From assembly GCA_023667365.1 (NCBI GenBank), contig JAMPAG010000001.1:470165-514708 (forward strand): a stretch of DNA of 44,544 bases. Direction: 5' to 3'. Below are positions 1 through 8,666 of the stretch, piece by piece. This stretch comes from a bacterium. Its GTDB lineage: Bacteria; Bacillota; Clostridia; Lachnospirales; Lachnospiraceae. How positions within the stretch are numbered: the stretch's first letter is position 1; every line of letters begins with the position of its first letter. Under the pieces are notes generated by a model. That model worked only from the letters and a program-made list of their open reading frames with translations, was not told the DNA's origin and did no database searches. The translations under genes were made by a program, and so were the position numbers.

Positions 1-62
1 GTGTGAAATTTTCAAGGTACTATCAGGGATAATTCTTATTTGACCCCAACATCATAGGATTC

Positions 63-287
63 GGGTGTCAAAAGCCCTGCTTGTAAATTTTACTTGGCAG
101 ATTGCACAAAAGAAATCAGGGCAAACGACTTTTGCACAATGGAAATGAGACTCTAACATCGTGGAAGCCTCTGCTGAACACGATGTTTGCTTTGAGGCTC
201 ATTGGAATGTTCTGTGCAATGGAGCGCGCACAGATTTCTTTTGTGCAATCTGCTGACACCGATTTCATTGCAGGGCTTTTGACACCC
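63..287. repeat. Long nested palindrome (about 225 bp)
   Basis: Two perfect inverted-repeat pairs are nested: an 18-bp outer pair (63-80 with 270-287) and a 21-bp inner pair (97-117 with 233-253). The two pairs are separated by 16 nt on each side. Shorter pairs continue inward: TTGCACA 132-138 with TGTGCAA 213-219, AATGAG 144-149 with CTCATT 198-203, and CATCGTG 157-163 with CACGATG 179-185. The outer arms extend imperfectly to about 50 and 300. No convincing gene lies in 1-366; short open frames here follow the palindrome and have no ribosome site. It could be a MITE-like element, a structured RNA or a cruciform. No transposase is nearby. Confidence 0.85.
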
Positions 288-315
288 AAGTCCCTATAGG
301 AACTTTCACAGTCCA

Positions 316-343
316 AAAGAGTTTCGCGCAAGCGGAACTCTTT
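316..343 (-). terminator. Hairpin downstream of spoVG
   Basis: On the minus strand AAAGAGTT pairs with AACTCTTT around a GC-rich loop that contains a small CGC/GCG stem, followed by TTTT. It lies about 25 nt past the spoVG stop codon. The U-run is short, so termination may be partial. Confidence 0.5.
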
Positions 344-370
344 GAAAGCGCGCTTCGCGCGATTTTTTAT
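344..370 (-). repeat. 27-nt stop-codon module, copy at spoVG
   Basis: This 27-nt stretch is identical to 18231-18257 at the end of atpE. In both places the TAA stop codon is part of the repeat, followed by an A-run and a small CGCGC/GCGCG hairpin. In both places a second, gene-specific hairpin follows directly. It may be a 3'-end RNA processing or stability element. Confidence 0.8.
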
Positions 371-639
371 TCCTCATCCGGAATCAACAGCGCCTGCTCA
401 TAGCGTTCCAAAATGATCCTTTGGATCTGATCCCGCGTATCCGAATTGATCGGATGGGCAATATCGCGGTATTCGCCGTCCGCCGCCTTCTTGCTCGGCA
501 TGGCGATAAACATTCCTTTCTCCCCCTCGATCACCTTAATGTCATGAATGACAAATTCGTTGTCGATCGTAATGGACACGATCGCTTTCATTTTGCCCTC
601 TTTGGTAATCTTCCTGACTCGGACATCTGTAATGTTCAT
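367..639 (-). CDS. spoVG: Septation/sporulation regulator SpoVG
   Basis: The 90-residue protein matches SpoVG in full length. It begins [11 protein letters not shown], has the central segment [15 protein letters not shown], and has the conserved MPSKK followed by a YRDIAHP-like segment. SpoVG is a small site-specific nucleic-acid-binding regulator that affects asymmetric septation, sporulation and virulence traits in Firmicutes. The start is set by AGGGGG about 8 nt upstream. It lies 71 nt downstream of glgD on the same strand, with only a weak hairpin between, so read-through from glgCD is possible. Its TAA stop lies inside the 27-nt module shared with atpE. Confidence 0.95.
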   Translation of the reverse strand: MNITDVRVRKITKEGKMKAIVSITIDNEFVIHDIKVIEGEKGMFIAMPSKKAADGEYRDIAHPINSDTRDQIQRIILERYEQALLIPDEE

Positions 640-710
640 TTCGCAATCCCCCTTTGTTCCTTACCAAAAACCTTAAAACCTCAGCAGACTCCCCCCCGTA
701 TCTGCTTTTC

Positions 711-1829
711 TTACAATACATATCTCTCACTGTTCTCAATAACAACCCTGATACCGTCGTCACCTTTGTAATAGGAATTGGCTCTGATGGTGTCATGACC
801 TTCCACAATACAATTCTCGATATGTGTATTATCCCCGATATACACATCATTGAGTATGATGGAATTCTTAATATAACAGTTGTTACCGATATATACTTCC
901 TTAAAGACGACTGAATCTTCCACCGTGCCGTTGATAATGCTGCCGCTGGAGATCAGACTGTTCTTCACGCTCATGCCGACATTATATTTTGCCGGCGGGA
1001 GATCATCCACCTTGGAGTAAATATTCGGATATTCCCCGAAGAAATATTGACGGATCTCCGGCTTTAAGAAATCCATGTTGGTTCTGAAATAATCATCGAC
1101 ACTCGCAATGTTGCTCCAGTAATCCTTCGTCTTGTATCCGTAGATGCGCTTGATATTCTTATACCGGATCAGAATATCCCTGACGAAATCCACCCGCTCC
1201 TCCATGGCGGAACGCTCGATCAGCTCGATGAGCTGACGTCTTCTGATAATATAGATACCGCAGGAGATCGTGCTGGACTTCGCCATCAGCGGCTTTTCCT
1301 CAAACTCCTCGATCCGGCAGTCCTCGTTCATCTTGACCGTTCCGTAGCGCTCCACATTTGCGCCTTCCGGCATGTCCTTTACCACGACCGTGATGTCCGC
1401 TTTTTTCTCAATATGGTACTCCAGCATCTTATTATAATCCATCTTGTAAACGCAGTCGCCCGACGTGATGACAACATACGGCTCGTGCGCATTTTTGAGA
1501 TAAGAAAGATTCTGCCAGATCGCATCCGCCGTGCCGCGGTACCAGCTGCTGTTCTCGGAGGTCACCGTCGGGGCGAGTACGGACAAACCGCCCTGCTTGC
1601 GTCCGAAATCCCACCACTTGGACGAACTCAAATGTTCGTTTAAGCTTCTCGCGTTATATTGGGTGAACACCGCGACTCTCTGGATACCGGAATTCGTCAT
1701 GTTGCTCAGCGCAAAGTCAATTCCGCGGTAGCTTCCCGCAATCGGCATTGCCGAGATTGCGCGCTTCTGTGTCAGTTCCTTCATTCTGTGATTATTACCG
1801 CCCGCTAAAATGATTCCTATCGCTTTCAT
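711..1829 (-). CDS. glgD: GlgD-type regulatory ADP-glucose pyrophosphorylase subunit
   Basis: This 372-residue protein is a paralogue of the adjacent GlgC, with an N-terminal nucleotidyltransferase fold and a C-terminal left-handed beta-helix with hexapeptide-like repeats. The nucleotide loop is altered: GGNNHRM replaces GGQGSRL, and the [11 protein letters not shown] region of GlgC reads ISAMPIAGSYR. Several substrate-contacting residues are therefore lost. This is typical of GlgD, which has little activity alone and stimulates GlgC in a heterotetramer for glycogen synthesis. It starts 2 nt after the glgC stop; its ribosome site AGGTGA lies in the last glgC codons, so translation is probably coupled. 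Confidence 0.93.
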   Translation of the reverse strand: MKAIGIILAGGNNHRMKELTQKRAISAMPIAGSYRGIDFALSNMTNSGIQRVAVFTQYNARSLNEHLSSSKWWDFGRKQGGLSVLAPTVTSENSSWYRGTADAIWQNLSYLKNAHEPYVVITSGDCVYKMDYNKMLEYHIEKKADITVVVKDMPEGANVERYGTVKMNEDCRIEEFEEKPLMAKSSTISCGIYIIRRRQLIELIERSAMEERVDFVRDILIRYKNIKRIYGYKTKDYWSNIASVDDYFRTNMDFLKPEIRQYFFGEYPNIYSKVDDLPPAKYNVGMSVKNSLISSGSIINGTVEDSVVFKEVYIGNNCYIKNSIILNDVYIGDNTHIENCIVEGHDTIRANSYYKGDDGIRVVIENSERYVL

Positions 1830-1831
1830 AT

Positions 1832-3100
1832 TCAGTCACCTGCCTTAATCAGAGATTTACCGCTTGCAAGAACGCCGTCCGGATAATCTTCCTTCGCTGT
1901 CACACCTGCAATTACCGTATTCTTTCCTACGCTGACGTTATCCGGCACGACCGACCGCTCGCCGATCGTCGTGATCCCGTGGTTGTAGATATGGGGCATC
2001 GTATCGTTTTCCGCTTCCTCGCCGACGCCGAGTTTTACCCCGTTGCCGACCGTCACATTCTCGGCAATGATACCTTTATTCACTTCACAGCCGTCGCCGA
2101 TCACCGTATCATTCATGATAATGGAATCCCGCACAATGGTATCCCTGCCAATCTTCACGCCGCAGCCGATCACGGAATTGTACACTTTGCCATAAATCTC
2201 AGAGCCCTCACCGATCAGGCTTCGCTCCACAACGCTTTCCCCTGAGATATACTGCGGAGAGAGCTGGTTGTTCTTCGTATAGATCTTCCAATACTCCTCA
2301 TAGAGATTGAACTCCGGAACAATGTCGATCAGTTCCATGTTCGCCTCCCAATAGGAGTTGAGGGTTCCGACATCCTTCCAATAGCCGTTAAACTCATACG
2401 CATACATGGGCGCGCCATTCTCATGACAGTACGGAATGACATGCTTGCCGAAGTCAAGCGCCGGCTGCTCCGCCTTCGCGATGAGCGCTTCCCGCAGCGT
2501 CTTCCAATTAAAGATATAGATACCCATGGACGCAAGATTGCTGCGCGGATTTTCCGGCTTCTCCTCAAAGTCAACGATCTTGCGGTTTTCATCCGTGATA
2601 ACAATACCGAAGCGCTTTGCCTCCTCCATCGGAACCGGCATTGCGGCGATCGTGACCTCCGCGCCGTTCTTCTTATGGAAATCGAGCATCACCTCGTAAT
2701 CCATCTTATAAATGTGGTCGCCCGAAAGGATGAGCACATACTCCGGATTGTAATTCTCCATGTAGTCAATATTCTGGTAAATCGCGTTCGCCGTTCCGGT
2801 ATACCACTCCGTATTCGTGCTCTTTTCATACGGCGGAAGCACCGTCACGCCGCCGACATTCCTGTCTAAGTCCCACGGAATACCGATACCGATATGCGTG
2901 TTCAGCCTCAACGGCTGGTACTGCGTCAATACGCCCACCGTATCAACGCCCGAATTGATACAGTTGCTCAGCGGAAAATCAATAATCCTGTACTTCCCGC
3001 CAAAAGAAACGGCCGGTTTCGCCACTTTTGCGGTCAATACTCCCAATCTGCTGCCCTGACCACCTGCAAGCAGCATGGCAATCATTTCCTTCTTAATCAT
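1832..3100 (-). CDS. glgC: Glucose-1-phosphate adenylyltransferase
   Basis: This 422-residue enzyme makes ADP-glucose from glucose-1-phosphate and ATP, the committed step of glycogen synthesis. Visible motifs are [12 protein letters not shown] near residue 10, [14 protein letters not shown] near 35, [10 protein letters not shown] near 125 and DFEEKP near 195, followed by C-terminal beta-helix repeats. Length and motifs are those of catalytic GlgC. It is first in glgC-glgD, possibly with spoVG. No glgA, glgB or glgP lies in the window. The ATG follows GAGGTGATGTC, and a sigma-A promoter is at 3153-3181. Confidence 0.96.
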   Translation of the reverse strand: MIKKEMIAMLLAGGQGSRLGVLTAKVAKPAVSFGGKYRIIDFPLSNCINSGVDTVGVLTQYQPLRLNTHIGIGIPWDLDRNVGGVTVLPPYEKSTNTEWYTGTANAIYQNIDYMENYNPEYVLILSGDHIYKMDYEVMLDFHKKNGAEVTIAAMPVPMEEAKRFGIVITDENRKIVDFEEKPENPRSNLASMGIYIFNWKTLREALIAKAEQPALDFGKHVIPYCHENGAPMYAYEFNGYWKDVGTLNSYWEANMELIDIVPEFNLYEEYWKIYTKNNQLSPQYISGESVVERSLIGEGSEIYGKVYNSVIGCGVKIGRDTIVRDSIIMNDTVIGDGCEVNKGIIAENVTVGNGVKLGVGEEAENDTMPHIYNHGITTIGERSVVPDNVSVGKNTVIAGVTAKEDYPDGVLASGKSLIKAGD

Positions 3101-3152
3101 GACATCACCTCGTTTTTATATAATCTAGTAAAATAGTACCGTTATTGTTTCC

Positions 3153-3181
3153 ATTATAGCACACCCTTATCGGAAAGTGAA
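3153..3181 (-). promoter_or_regulatory. Sigma-A promoter of glgC
   Basis: TTCACT, 17-nt spacer, TATAAT on the minus strand, with a TG-type extension in front of the -10. The transcript start would be about 50 nt before the glgC ATG. Confidence 0.75.
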
Positions 3182-3291
3182 TATAATTTACAAAAAACTG
3201 CTCTTTTTTTCAAAAAAATTGTGAACATTTTCGACAGGTTCTCATTTTTTTCGCTTTTTCATTATGCATTTTTTCATTTTGGAATATCTAT

Positions 3292-3320
3292 TTGAGTTTT
3301 TTCCTTAATAGATATATAAT
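3292..3320 (+). promoter_or_regulatory. Sigma-A promoter of murC
   Basis: TTGAGT, 17-nt spacer, TATAAT. The -10 ends 45 nt before the murC ATG. It is divergent from the glgC promoter in an AT-rich region. Confidence 0.85.
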
Positions 3321-3365
3321 AGCCACAGAATCTATTCATTATTATTTGCGATAGGAAGTGCTTTC

Positions 3366-4745
3366 ATGTATCAAATTGATTTTCAGACTCCCATTCACGT
3401 TCATTTTATCGGTATCGGCGGCATCAGCATGAGCGGACTTGCCGAGCTTTTGCTCGCGAAAGGTTTTTCCGTGTCCGGGTCGGATGCCAAAGCCTCCGCT
3501 CTCACCGATGAACTGGCACAAAAAGGCGCCGTCATTCATATCGGACAATGCGCGGCAAACCTGTCCCCCGCTCCGGCGCTCGTCGTATATACCGCCGCGA
3601 TCCATGCGGACAATCCGGAATTTGCCGCCGCAAAGGAAGCAGGAATTGCGATGCTCACGCGCGCGCAGCTGCTCGGTCAGATCATGAAATGTTACTCCAC
3701 TCCCATCGCTGTCAGCGGCACGCACGGCAAGACGACGACCACCTCCATGATCTCGTCCATCCTGCTGCATGCGGATACCGATCCGACCATCTCGATCGGC
3801 GGTATCTTAAAAGAAAATCACTCGAATTTCCGCATCGGTCATTCCGACATTTTTTTGACCGAGGCCTGCGAATATACCAACAGCTTTTTAAGCTTTTTCC
3901 CGCGCATCGGTATCATCCTCAACGTGGAGGAGGATCATATGGATTTCTTTCATAATATAGAAGAGATCCGTGATTCTTTTCATCGGTTCGCCTCCCTTCT
4001 GCCCGACGACGGAGTATTGATTATTCATGCGTCCATTCCCGGCTATGAGGAATTGGTACGGGATCTTTCCTGCAAAGTCGTCACGTTCGGCAGCACGGAA
4101 ATGTGCGATTATTCCTACCGCGCGCTTTCCTATGACGAATACGGCTGCGCTTCCTATACGCTCGTCCGCAAAGATCAGGACGCGCTTCCCATCGTCCTTA
4201 AAGTCCCCGGCGAGCACAACGTTCTAAACTCTCTCGCCGCGCTCGCACTTGCCGGTGTGCTCGGCATTTCTGATGAGACCGCTGCCCAGGCCCTTTTCGA
4301 TTTTACCGGAACAAGCCGGCGCTTTGAATATAAAGGGAACCGAAACGGCGTTACCATAATAGATGATTATGCGCATCATCCGACAGAAATTACTGCAACT
4401 CTGCGCGCCGCGAAGCATTACCCGCACAAACGGATCTGGTGCATTTTCCAGCCTCATACCTACACGCGCACCAAAACCTTCTTAAAAGAATTCGCGCAGG
4501 CGCTCTCCCTGGCGGACCATGTTGTCCTTGCGGATATTTACGCCGCCCGCGAGACCGACACGCTCGGGATCAGCTCTGAAACGCTTCAGACAGAATTGCA
4601 GGCGCTCCATGTCCCCTGCGACTGTCCGGGAGATTTTTCCCGGATCGTCTCGTTTATCCGGGAAAATTGCATAAACGGCGATTTGTTGATAACTATGGGC
4701 GCCGGAGACGTCGTAAATATTGGCGAAATGCTCTTAAAAAATTGA
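3366..4745 (+). CDS. murC: UDP-N-acetylmuramate--L-alanine ligase
   Basis: This 459-residue cytoplasmic ligase adds L-alanine to UDP-MurNAc, the first amino acid of the peptidoglycan stem peptide. It has the full three-domain Mur ligase form: nucleotide-binding GIGGISMSG at 16-24, ATP-binding loop GTHGKTT at 118-124, the CEYTNSFLSF region near 165, and DDYAHHPTEI near 335. The start follows AGGAAGTG. It has its own consensus promoter and a strong terminator at 4754-4809, so it is probably monocistronic. Other mur genes are absent here. Confidence 0.97.
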   Translation: MYQIDFQTPIHVHFIGIGGISMSGLAELLLAKGFSVSGSDAKASALTDELAQKGAVIHIGQCAANLSPAPALVVYTAAIHADNPEFAAAKEAGIAMLTRAQLLGQIMKCYSTPIAVSGTHGKTTTTSMISSILLHADTDPTISIGGILKENHSNFRIGHSDIFLTEACEYTNSFLSFFPRIGIILNVEEDHMDFFHNIEEIRDSFHRFASLLPDDGVLIIHASIPGYEELVRDLSCKVVTFGSTEMCDYSYRALSYDEYGCASYTLVRKDQDALPIVLKVPGEHNVLNSLAALALAGVLGISDETAAQALFDFTGTSRRFEYKGNRNGVTIIDDYAHHPTEITATLRAAKHYPHKRIWCIFQPHTYTRTKTFLKEFAQALSLADHVVLADIYAARETDTLGISSETLQTELQALHVPCDCPGDFSRIVSFIRENCINGDLLITMGAGDVVNIGEMLLKN

Positions 4746-4860
4746 TCGTCCACAATATCCACATTTTTTCCGCCAAAAAACGCCGTGAAAAACTGTGGAT
4801 ATTTTTTTCATCCGCCTCCCGTTCCGCGGGACAAGCAGGCTCCCATCCACAATATCCACA
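4746..4860. promoter_or_regulatory. Cluster of DnaA-box-like sites upstream of dnaD-like gene
   Basis: AATATCCACA occurs three times exactly: 4754-4763, 4794-4803 (inverted) and 4851-4860. Each contains ATATCCACA, one base from the DnaA box TTATCCACA. Partial sites TCCACA lie just before the first (4749-4754) and third (4846-4851), so a 15-mer is directly repeated at 4749-4763 and 4846-4860. The first and second copies also form the murC terminator stem. The third copy is not explained by that terminator. Confidence 0.45.
4754..4809 (+). terminator. Intrinsic terminator of murC
   Basis: AATATCCACA (4754-4763) pairs with TGTGGATATT (4794-4803). The stem is extended by a TTTTTC/GAAAAA pairing inside and followed by a run of seven T. 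The stem sequence is also the DnaA-box-like repeat described at 4746-4860. Confidence 0.8.
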
Positions 4861-4936
4861 ATTTTCACATCGGATTACTGACACGGGCGTCGTTTTTATT
4901 TCGGCAATTTGCCCTGTTCCTATTTTTGCCAGGTTG

Positions 4937-4945
4937 TGTTATACT
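4937..4945 (+). promoter_or_regulatory. Extended -10 promoter of the dnaD-dnaI-prs operon
   Basis: TGTTATACT is an extended -10. The -35 position at 17-nt spacing (TTCCTA) is weak. It lies about 75 nt before the dnaD-like ATG. Confidence 0.5.
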
Positions 4946-5018
4946 AGCTTCGTTTCCACTTCAAAATTTTATAAAATTTCCTTATTTCACTACAATAGAA
5001 GCAAAAGCAGGTGACAAC

Positions 5019-6098
5019 ATGAACACTTTCACGGTTTCCCAGAGCAATTACACCAGTCATACACTAGTTCCGAACCGTTTTATCGACGAATATCTGGCAG
5101 AGGCAAACGACGCGCAGATCAAGATCTATCTTTATCTTTTACGCACGATGAGTGCGCATAAAGCGACGGGTATTTCCGATATTGCGGACGTTTTTAATTA
5201 TACGGAACAGGATGTCAGGCGCGCGCTACGTTACTGGGAAAAAAAGCACCTGCTTTTTTTGCAGCAGGACGAGAACAAAAATATCTGCGGCATCCGCATC
5301 GAGCATCTTTCCGAGCTTTCCGGGGACAGCGCGCAGGCAGTCCCGGACGACCGGCAGAACACCGGCGCGGAGATCATTGCCCTCCGTAAAGGCACGGCGC
5401 CGGCCGCTCCTGCGTCAGAGCCTGCCTTTGAAAAGCCTGTCTATTCTCTCGACAGACTGAGCGCGTTCCAAAAGCGCGAGGATACAAAGCAGCTCATGTT
5501 TGCCATTCAGACTTATATCGGCAGACCGCTCTCGCAGTCCAATGTTGCGTCCATTCTTTTTTTGTCGGACACGCTGCACTTTTCCAATGATCTGATCGAT
5601 TACCTGATCCAGTACTGTGTGGAGCGCGACAAGAAAGACTTCCGTTACATTGAGCGCGTCGGTATCACATGGGCGGAAAATCAGATCACGTCCCCGAAGG
5701 AAGCCGCGCGGTACTGCGCGCGCTATGACCGGACCGTGTATGGCGTTATGCGCGCGCTCGGCAAAAGCAGCAATCCGACGGAGCGGGAACTCGCATACAT
5801 ACGCAAATGGACAAAGGACTACGCCTTTTCACTCGATCTGATCACCGAGGCATGTAACCGCACGGTGCTGGCGACCGACAAGCACCGCTTTGAATATACC
5901 GACGGAATCCTCACAAGCTGGCACAGGCAGAACGTGCAGAGCAAAGCCGATGTTTCCGCGCTGGATCAGTCGCACCGCGCTTGTTCGACCGCCGCAAACG
6001 GTGCTCCCGCCCGCAGCAGCAGTTCCAATAACTTCAATCAGTTCCGGCAGAACACCTATGATTTTGACGAGCTGGAAAAAGAGATCGTAAGCAACTAA
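5019..6098 (+). CDS. DnaD-domain replication initiation protein
   Basis: This protein has about 359 residues. The N-terminal third is a winged-helix-like region similar to DnaD_N (LVPNRFIDEYL, IADVFNYTEQDVRRALRYW). A low-complexity linker follows, then a C-terminal DnaB_2/DnaD-type domain with YGVMRALG and a GILTSW element, the site of the YxxxIxxW-type motif. DnaD/DnaB proteins help load the replicative helicase at oriC and at stalled forks in Firmicutes. The start at ATG 5019 follows AGGTGA; reading upstream would include the promoter. The TAA stop lies within the ribosome site of the dnaI-like gene, so the two are coupled and likely partners. Confidence 0.85.
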   Translation: MNTFTVSQSNYTSHTLVPNRFIDEYLAEANDAQIKIYLYLLRTMSAHKATGISDIADVFNYTEQDVRRALRYWEKKHLLFLQQDENKNICGIRIEHLSELSGDSAQAVPDDRQNTGAEIIALRKGTAPAAPASEPAFEKPVYSLDRLSAFQKREDTKQLMFAIQTYIGRPLSQSNVASILFLSDTLHFSNDLIDYLIQYCVERDKKDFRYIERVGITWAENQITSPKEAARYCARYDRTVYGVMRALGKSSNPTERELAYIRKWTKDYAFSLDLITEACNRTVLATDKHRFEYTDGILTSWHRQNVQSKADVSALDQSHRACSTAANGAPARSSSSNNFNQFRQNTYDFDELEKEIVSN

Positions 6099-6109
6099 GG
6101 AGGCTTTTC

Positions 6110-7081
6110 GTGGCGCTATCCAATTCCCAATACGATTCCATCATCCGAATCTACGACGAGCGGCAGCTTGCGCACCGGCGCGAGCGCGACGCCCGTCTTG
6201 CCGAAGTCCGCGAGGAGCTTCCCGCATACGAAGCGCTCGAACGCGAGGAGTCGGCTCTTTTTTTGAAAAAAGCAGACTGCCTGCTCGATGAACAAAGCGA
6301 GGAGGCGCGGCGCATTTCCGAAGATATTGCGCTCATCCGGGCAAAAAAAGCAAATCTGTTATCCCGAAAAGGGTATCCGGCAGACTATCTCTCCATTCAA
6401 TACACCTGTCCGCACTGTAAGGACACGGGCTATATCGACGGCGTAAAATGTGCCTGCTTCCGGCAGGCGTCCGTCTCCCTTTTATATGAACAATCCGGCA
6501 TCCGCGAACTCTTAAAGCAGGATAATTTTGACGCGCTCTCCTATGAGTTTTACGAGGGCGAGGATTTGACACGCTTCCGGAACGCGGTGACAACATGCAG
6601 GAATTTTATTAAGAACTTCAATTCTGACTACCATAATCTCTTTTTTTATGGTACAGTAGGGACGGGGAAATCCTTTCTTTCGGGCTGCGTTGCAAAAGAG
6701 CTGATCGAAAAAGGCAATCTTGTCATCTACTTCAGCGCGACCAGATTATTCAACGAATTGTCACGATATGCCTTTCAGCGCGAGAACCGCGGAGAGCTTT
6801 CCGGATTTTTGGACGACCTGTTCCAATGTGATCTGCTCATTATCGACGATCTCGGAACGGAGCTCACCAATTCCTTTGTCGCCACGCAGTTATTTTCGTG
6901 CTTAAACGAGCGGCATATCCGCAAAAAAGCAACGGTGATCTCGACCAATCTCTCCTTACAGGAGTTGACGGACCGCTATTCCGAGCGCATATTCTCCCGG
7001 ATTATGAGCAGCTATGAGGTATGTAAGCTAAGCGGTCCCGACATCAGAATGTACAAAAAAAGACAACTATCCAGAAAGTGA
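6110..7081 (+). CDS. DnaI/DnaC-like helicase loader ATPase
   Basis: This is a 323-residue AAA+ protein. A charged coiled-coil-like N-terminus is followed by a zinc-finger-like cluster (C100, C103, C114, C116), as in DnaI. Then come Walker A GTVGTGKS at 181-188 and Walker B DLLIIDDLG with D246 and D247. DnaI-type loaders place the DnaB/DnaC-family helicase on single-stranded DNA. The start is GTG at 6110 with AAGGAGG 6 nt upstream; no better ATG is available. It lies 11 nt after the dnaD-like gene and 9 nt before prs. Phage DnaC-like proteins share the ATPase, but the zinc region and DnaD neighbour favour the chromosomal loader. Confidence 0.88.
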   Translation: MALSNSQYDSIIRIYDERQLAHRRERDARLAEVREELPAYEALEREESALFLKKADCLLDEQSEEARRISEDIALIRAKKANLLSRKGYPADYLSIQYTCPHCKDTGYIDGVKCACFRQASVSLLYEQSGIRELLKQDNFDALSYEFYEGEDLTRFRNAVTTCRNFIKNFNSDYHNLFFYGTVGTGKSFLSGCVAKELIEKGNLVIYFSATRLFNELSRYAFQRENRGELSGFLDDLFQCDLLIIDDLGTELTNSFVATQLFSCLNERHIRKKATVISTNLSLQELTDRYSERIFSRIMSSYEVCKLSGPDIRMYKKRQLSRK

Positions 7082-7090
7082 GGCTCTTTC

Positions 7091-8278
7091 ATGACAACAA
7101 AGCGAGAGGAAAAAAGAAACCTCGAAACCATCCCCGTCGGCTCTCTTGGCATCATTCCGCTTGAGGGCTGCAAATCTCTCGGTGAGAAGGTGGATTACTA
7201 CCTGGTGAAATGGCGGACGGAGCGCGAGAGCGAGCACAAGGACTCCCTTGCTTTCGCAGGCTATCAGCGCGATTCCTATATTTTGGGAGCGCGGGTGCCC
7301 CGTTTTGGCTCCGGCGAGGCAAAGGGCGTGATCTTAGAATCCGTGCGCGGGACCGATCTCTATCTTCTCGTGGACGTCGCCAATTACAGCCTCACCTATC
7401 CGTTGAGCGGCTATGAAAATCACATGTCGCCCGACGATCATTTTCAGGATCTCAAACGGATCATCGCCGCTGTCGGCGGAAAGGCAAGACGGATCACCGT
7501 CATCATGCCGTTCCTCTATGAGAGCCGCCAGCATAAGCGGACGTCCCGCGAATCCTTGGACTGTGCGATCGCGCTTCAGGAACTCGTCGGCATGGGCGTG
7601 GACAATATCATCACGTTTGATGCACACGATCCGCGTGTACAGAACGCGATCCCGCTTCACGGCTTTGAAACCGTACAGCCGGCTTACCAGTTTATCAAGG
7701 GGCTTCTCCGCAATGTGGACGACTTAAAGATCGATTCCGATCATATGATGGTCATCAGCCCTGACGAAGGTGGCATGAGCCGCGCTATCTATATCGCCAA
7801 CGTCCTCGGACTGGATATGGGTATGTTCTACAAACGACGTGATTATACGCAGATCGTCAACGGCAAGAATCCGATCGTTGCGCATGAATTTCTCGGTTCG
7901 GACGTGGAAGGCAAGGACATGGTCATCATCGACGACATGATCTCCTCCGGCGACAGTATGCTTGATGTCGCGACGGAACTCAAAAAGCGCAAGGCGGGAC
8001 GCATTTTTGTTTTCTCCACCTTCGGGCTTTTCACAAACGGTCTTGCGAAATTTGACGCAGCTTATGAGAACGGCATCATTGACCGGGTATTGACGACGAA
8101 CCTGATCTACCAGACGCCTGAGCTGCTCTCCAAGCCCTATTACATCAACTGTGACATGAGCAAATATATCGCCTACCTGATCGACACCCTAAATCATGAT
8201 TCTTCCATCAGCGATCTCTTAAATCCGAACGATCGTATTCAGGCGCTTGTCACAAAATATAAAGCCGATTCCCGCTAA
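7091..8278 (+). CDS. prs: Ribose-phosphate pyrophosphokinase (long clostridial form)
   Basis: This 395-residue protein makes PRPP from ribose-5-phosphate and ATP for nucleotide, histidine and tryptophan synthesis. Visible features are the N-terminal half with FDAHDPR near 177, the YKRRDYT flexible-loop segment near 250 and the PRPP loop DMVIIDDMISSGDS near 276. It is longer than the usual 310-320 residues, and its PRPP loop departs from the common VDDMIDTGGT, which suggests the divergent clostridial subgroup. GAGG lies 8 nt before the ATG. It is the last gene of the dnaD-dnaI-prs run; upp at 22497 uses its product. Confidence 0.9.
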   Translation: MTTKREEKRNLETIPVGSLGIIPLEGCKSLGEKVDYYLVKWRTERESEHKDSLAFAGYQRDSYILGARVPRFGSGEAKGVILESVRGTDLYLLVDVANYSLTYPLSGYENHMSPDDHFQDLKRIIAAVGGKARRITVIMPFLYESRQHKRTSRESLDCAIALQELVGMGVDNIITFDAHDPRVQNAIPLHGFETVQPAYQFIKGLLRNVDDLKIDSDHMMVISPDEGGMSRAIYIANVLGLDMGMFYKRRDYTQIVNGKNPIVAHEFLGSDVEGKDMVIIDDMISSGDSMLDVATELKKRKAGRIFVFSTFGLFTNGLAKFDAAYENGIIDRVLTTNLIYQTPELLSKPYYINCDMSKYIAYLIDTLNHDSSISDLLNPNDRIQALVTKYKADSR

Positions 8279-8426
8279 GGCGAAACTTTTTTATAACTGC
8301 GCTAAACAATCCGGCGGCGCGGGACGAAATATAATGTGAGAAGAAAATTTTATATCGGCGTCATACACTGTTGAAATACGCATCCAAGGAGGGATCATCG
8401 CAGTAAACGGAATTTCAGGTATTTTC

Positions 8427-8657
8427 ATGGTGAACGCGGTAATGGCAGTTTCCGAAATCGGTAGAGCCAAGCGGGACAGGCAGCCTTCTTCTCATCCGTA
8501 TCCGAAGCGCAGAAAATCCGGGCAGTCATTTTCGACAACCTTAGAATCTGCAGCGCAGGATTGCGAGCCGGTTCCCCTGCATTATCTGACGACCGTTTAC
8601 GGGCGGGACAGTAAGATGCAGAATTTCTTCTACCAGCCAAGAGAGTACCATTATTAA
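8427..8657 (+). CDS. Small uncharacterised protein; start uncertain
   Basis: From ATG 8427 the protein has 76 residues, is basic and polar, and ends in an aromatic segment (FFYQPREYHY). I do not recognise its family. The frame stays open upstream, and a strong AAGGAGG (8386-8392) sits just before an in-frame ATC at 8397; read from there the product would begin (M)AVNGISGIF. The ATG at 8427 has only a weak AGGT in front. The true start may be the rare codon ATC, or the ATG with a weak site. It lies between prs and a large hairpin. No membrane segment is visible. Confidence 0.5.
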   Translation: MVNAVMAVSEIGRAKRDRQPSSHPYPKRRKSGQSFSTTLESAAQDCEPVPLHYLTTVYGRDSKMQNFFYQPREYHY

Positions 8658-8666
8658 GCGCAGCAG

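Noticed and set aside
102-331. Short open frames on both strands in the left-edge region
   Set aside because: They mirror each other because of the palindrome and have no ribosome sites.
711-1829. glgD as a decayed glgC pseudogene
   Set aside because: The frame is intact, and the altered loop is the normal state of the regulatory GlgD subunit.
8330-8374. Sporulation-type promoter before the small gene (TATAAT at 8330, CATACACT at 8362)
   Set aside because: A perfect -10 has no -35, and the CATAnnnT element has no matching upstream box; too weak to call.
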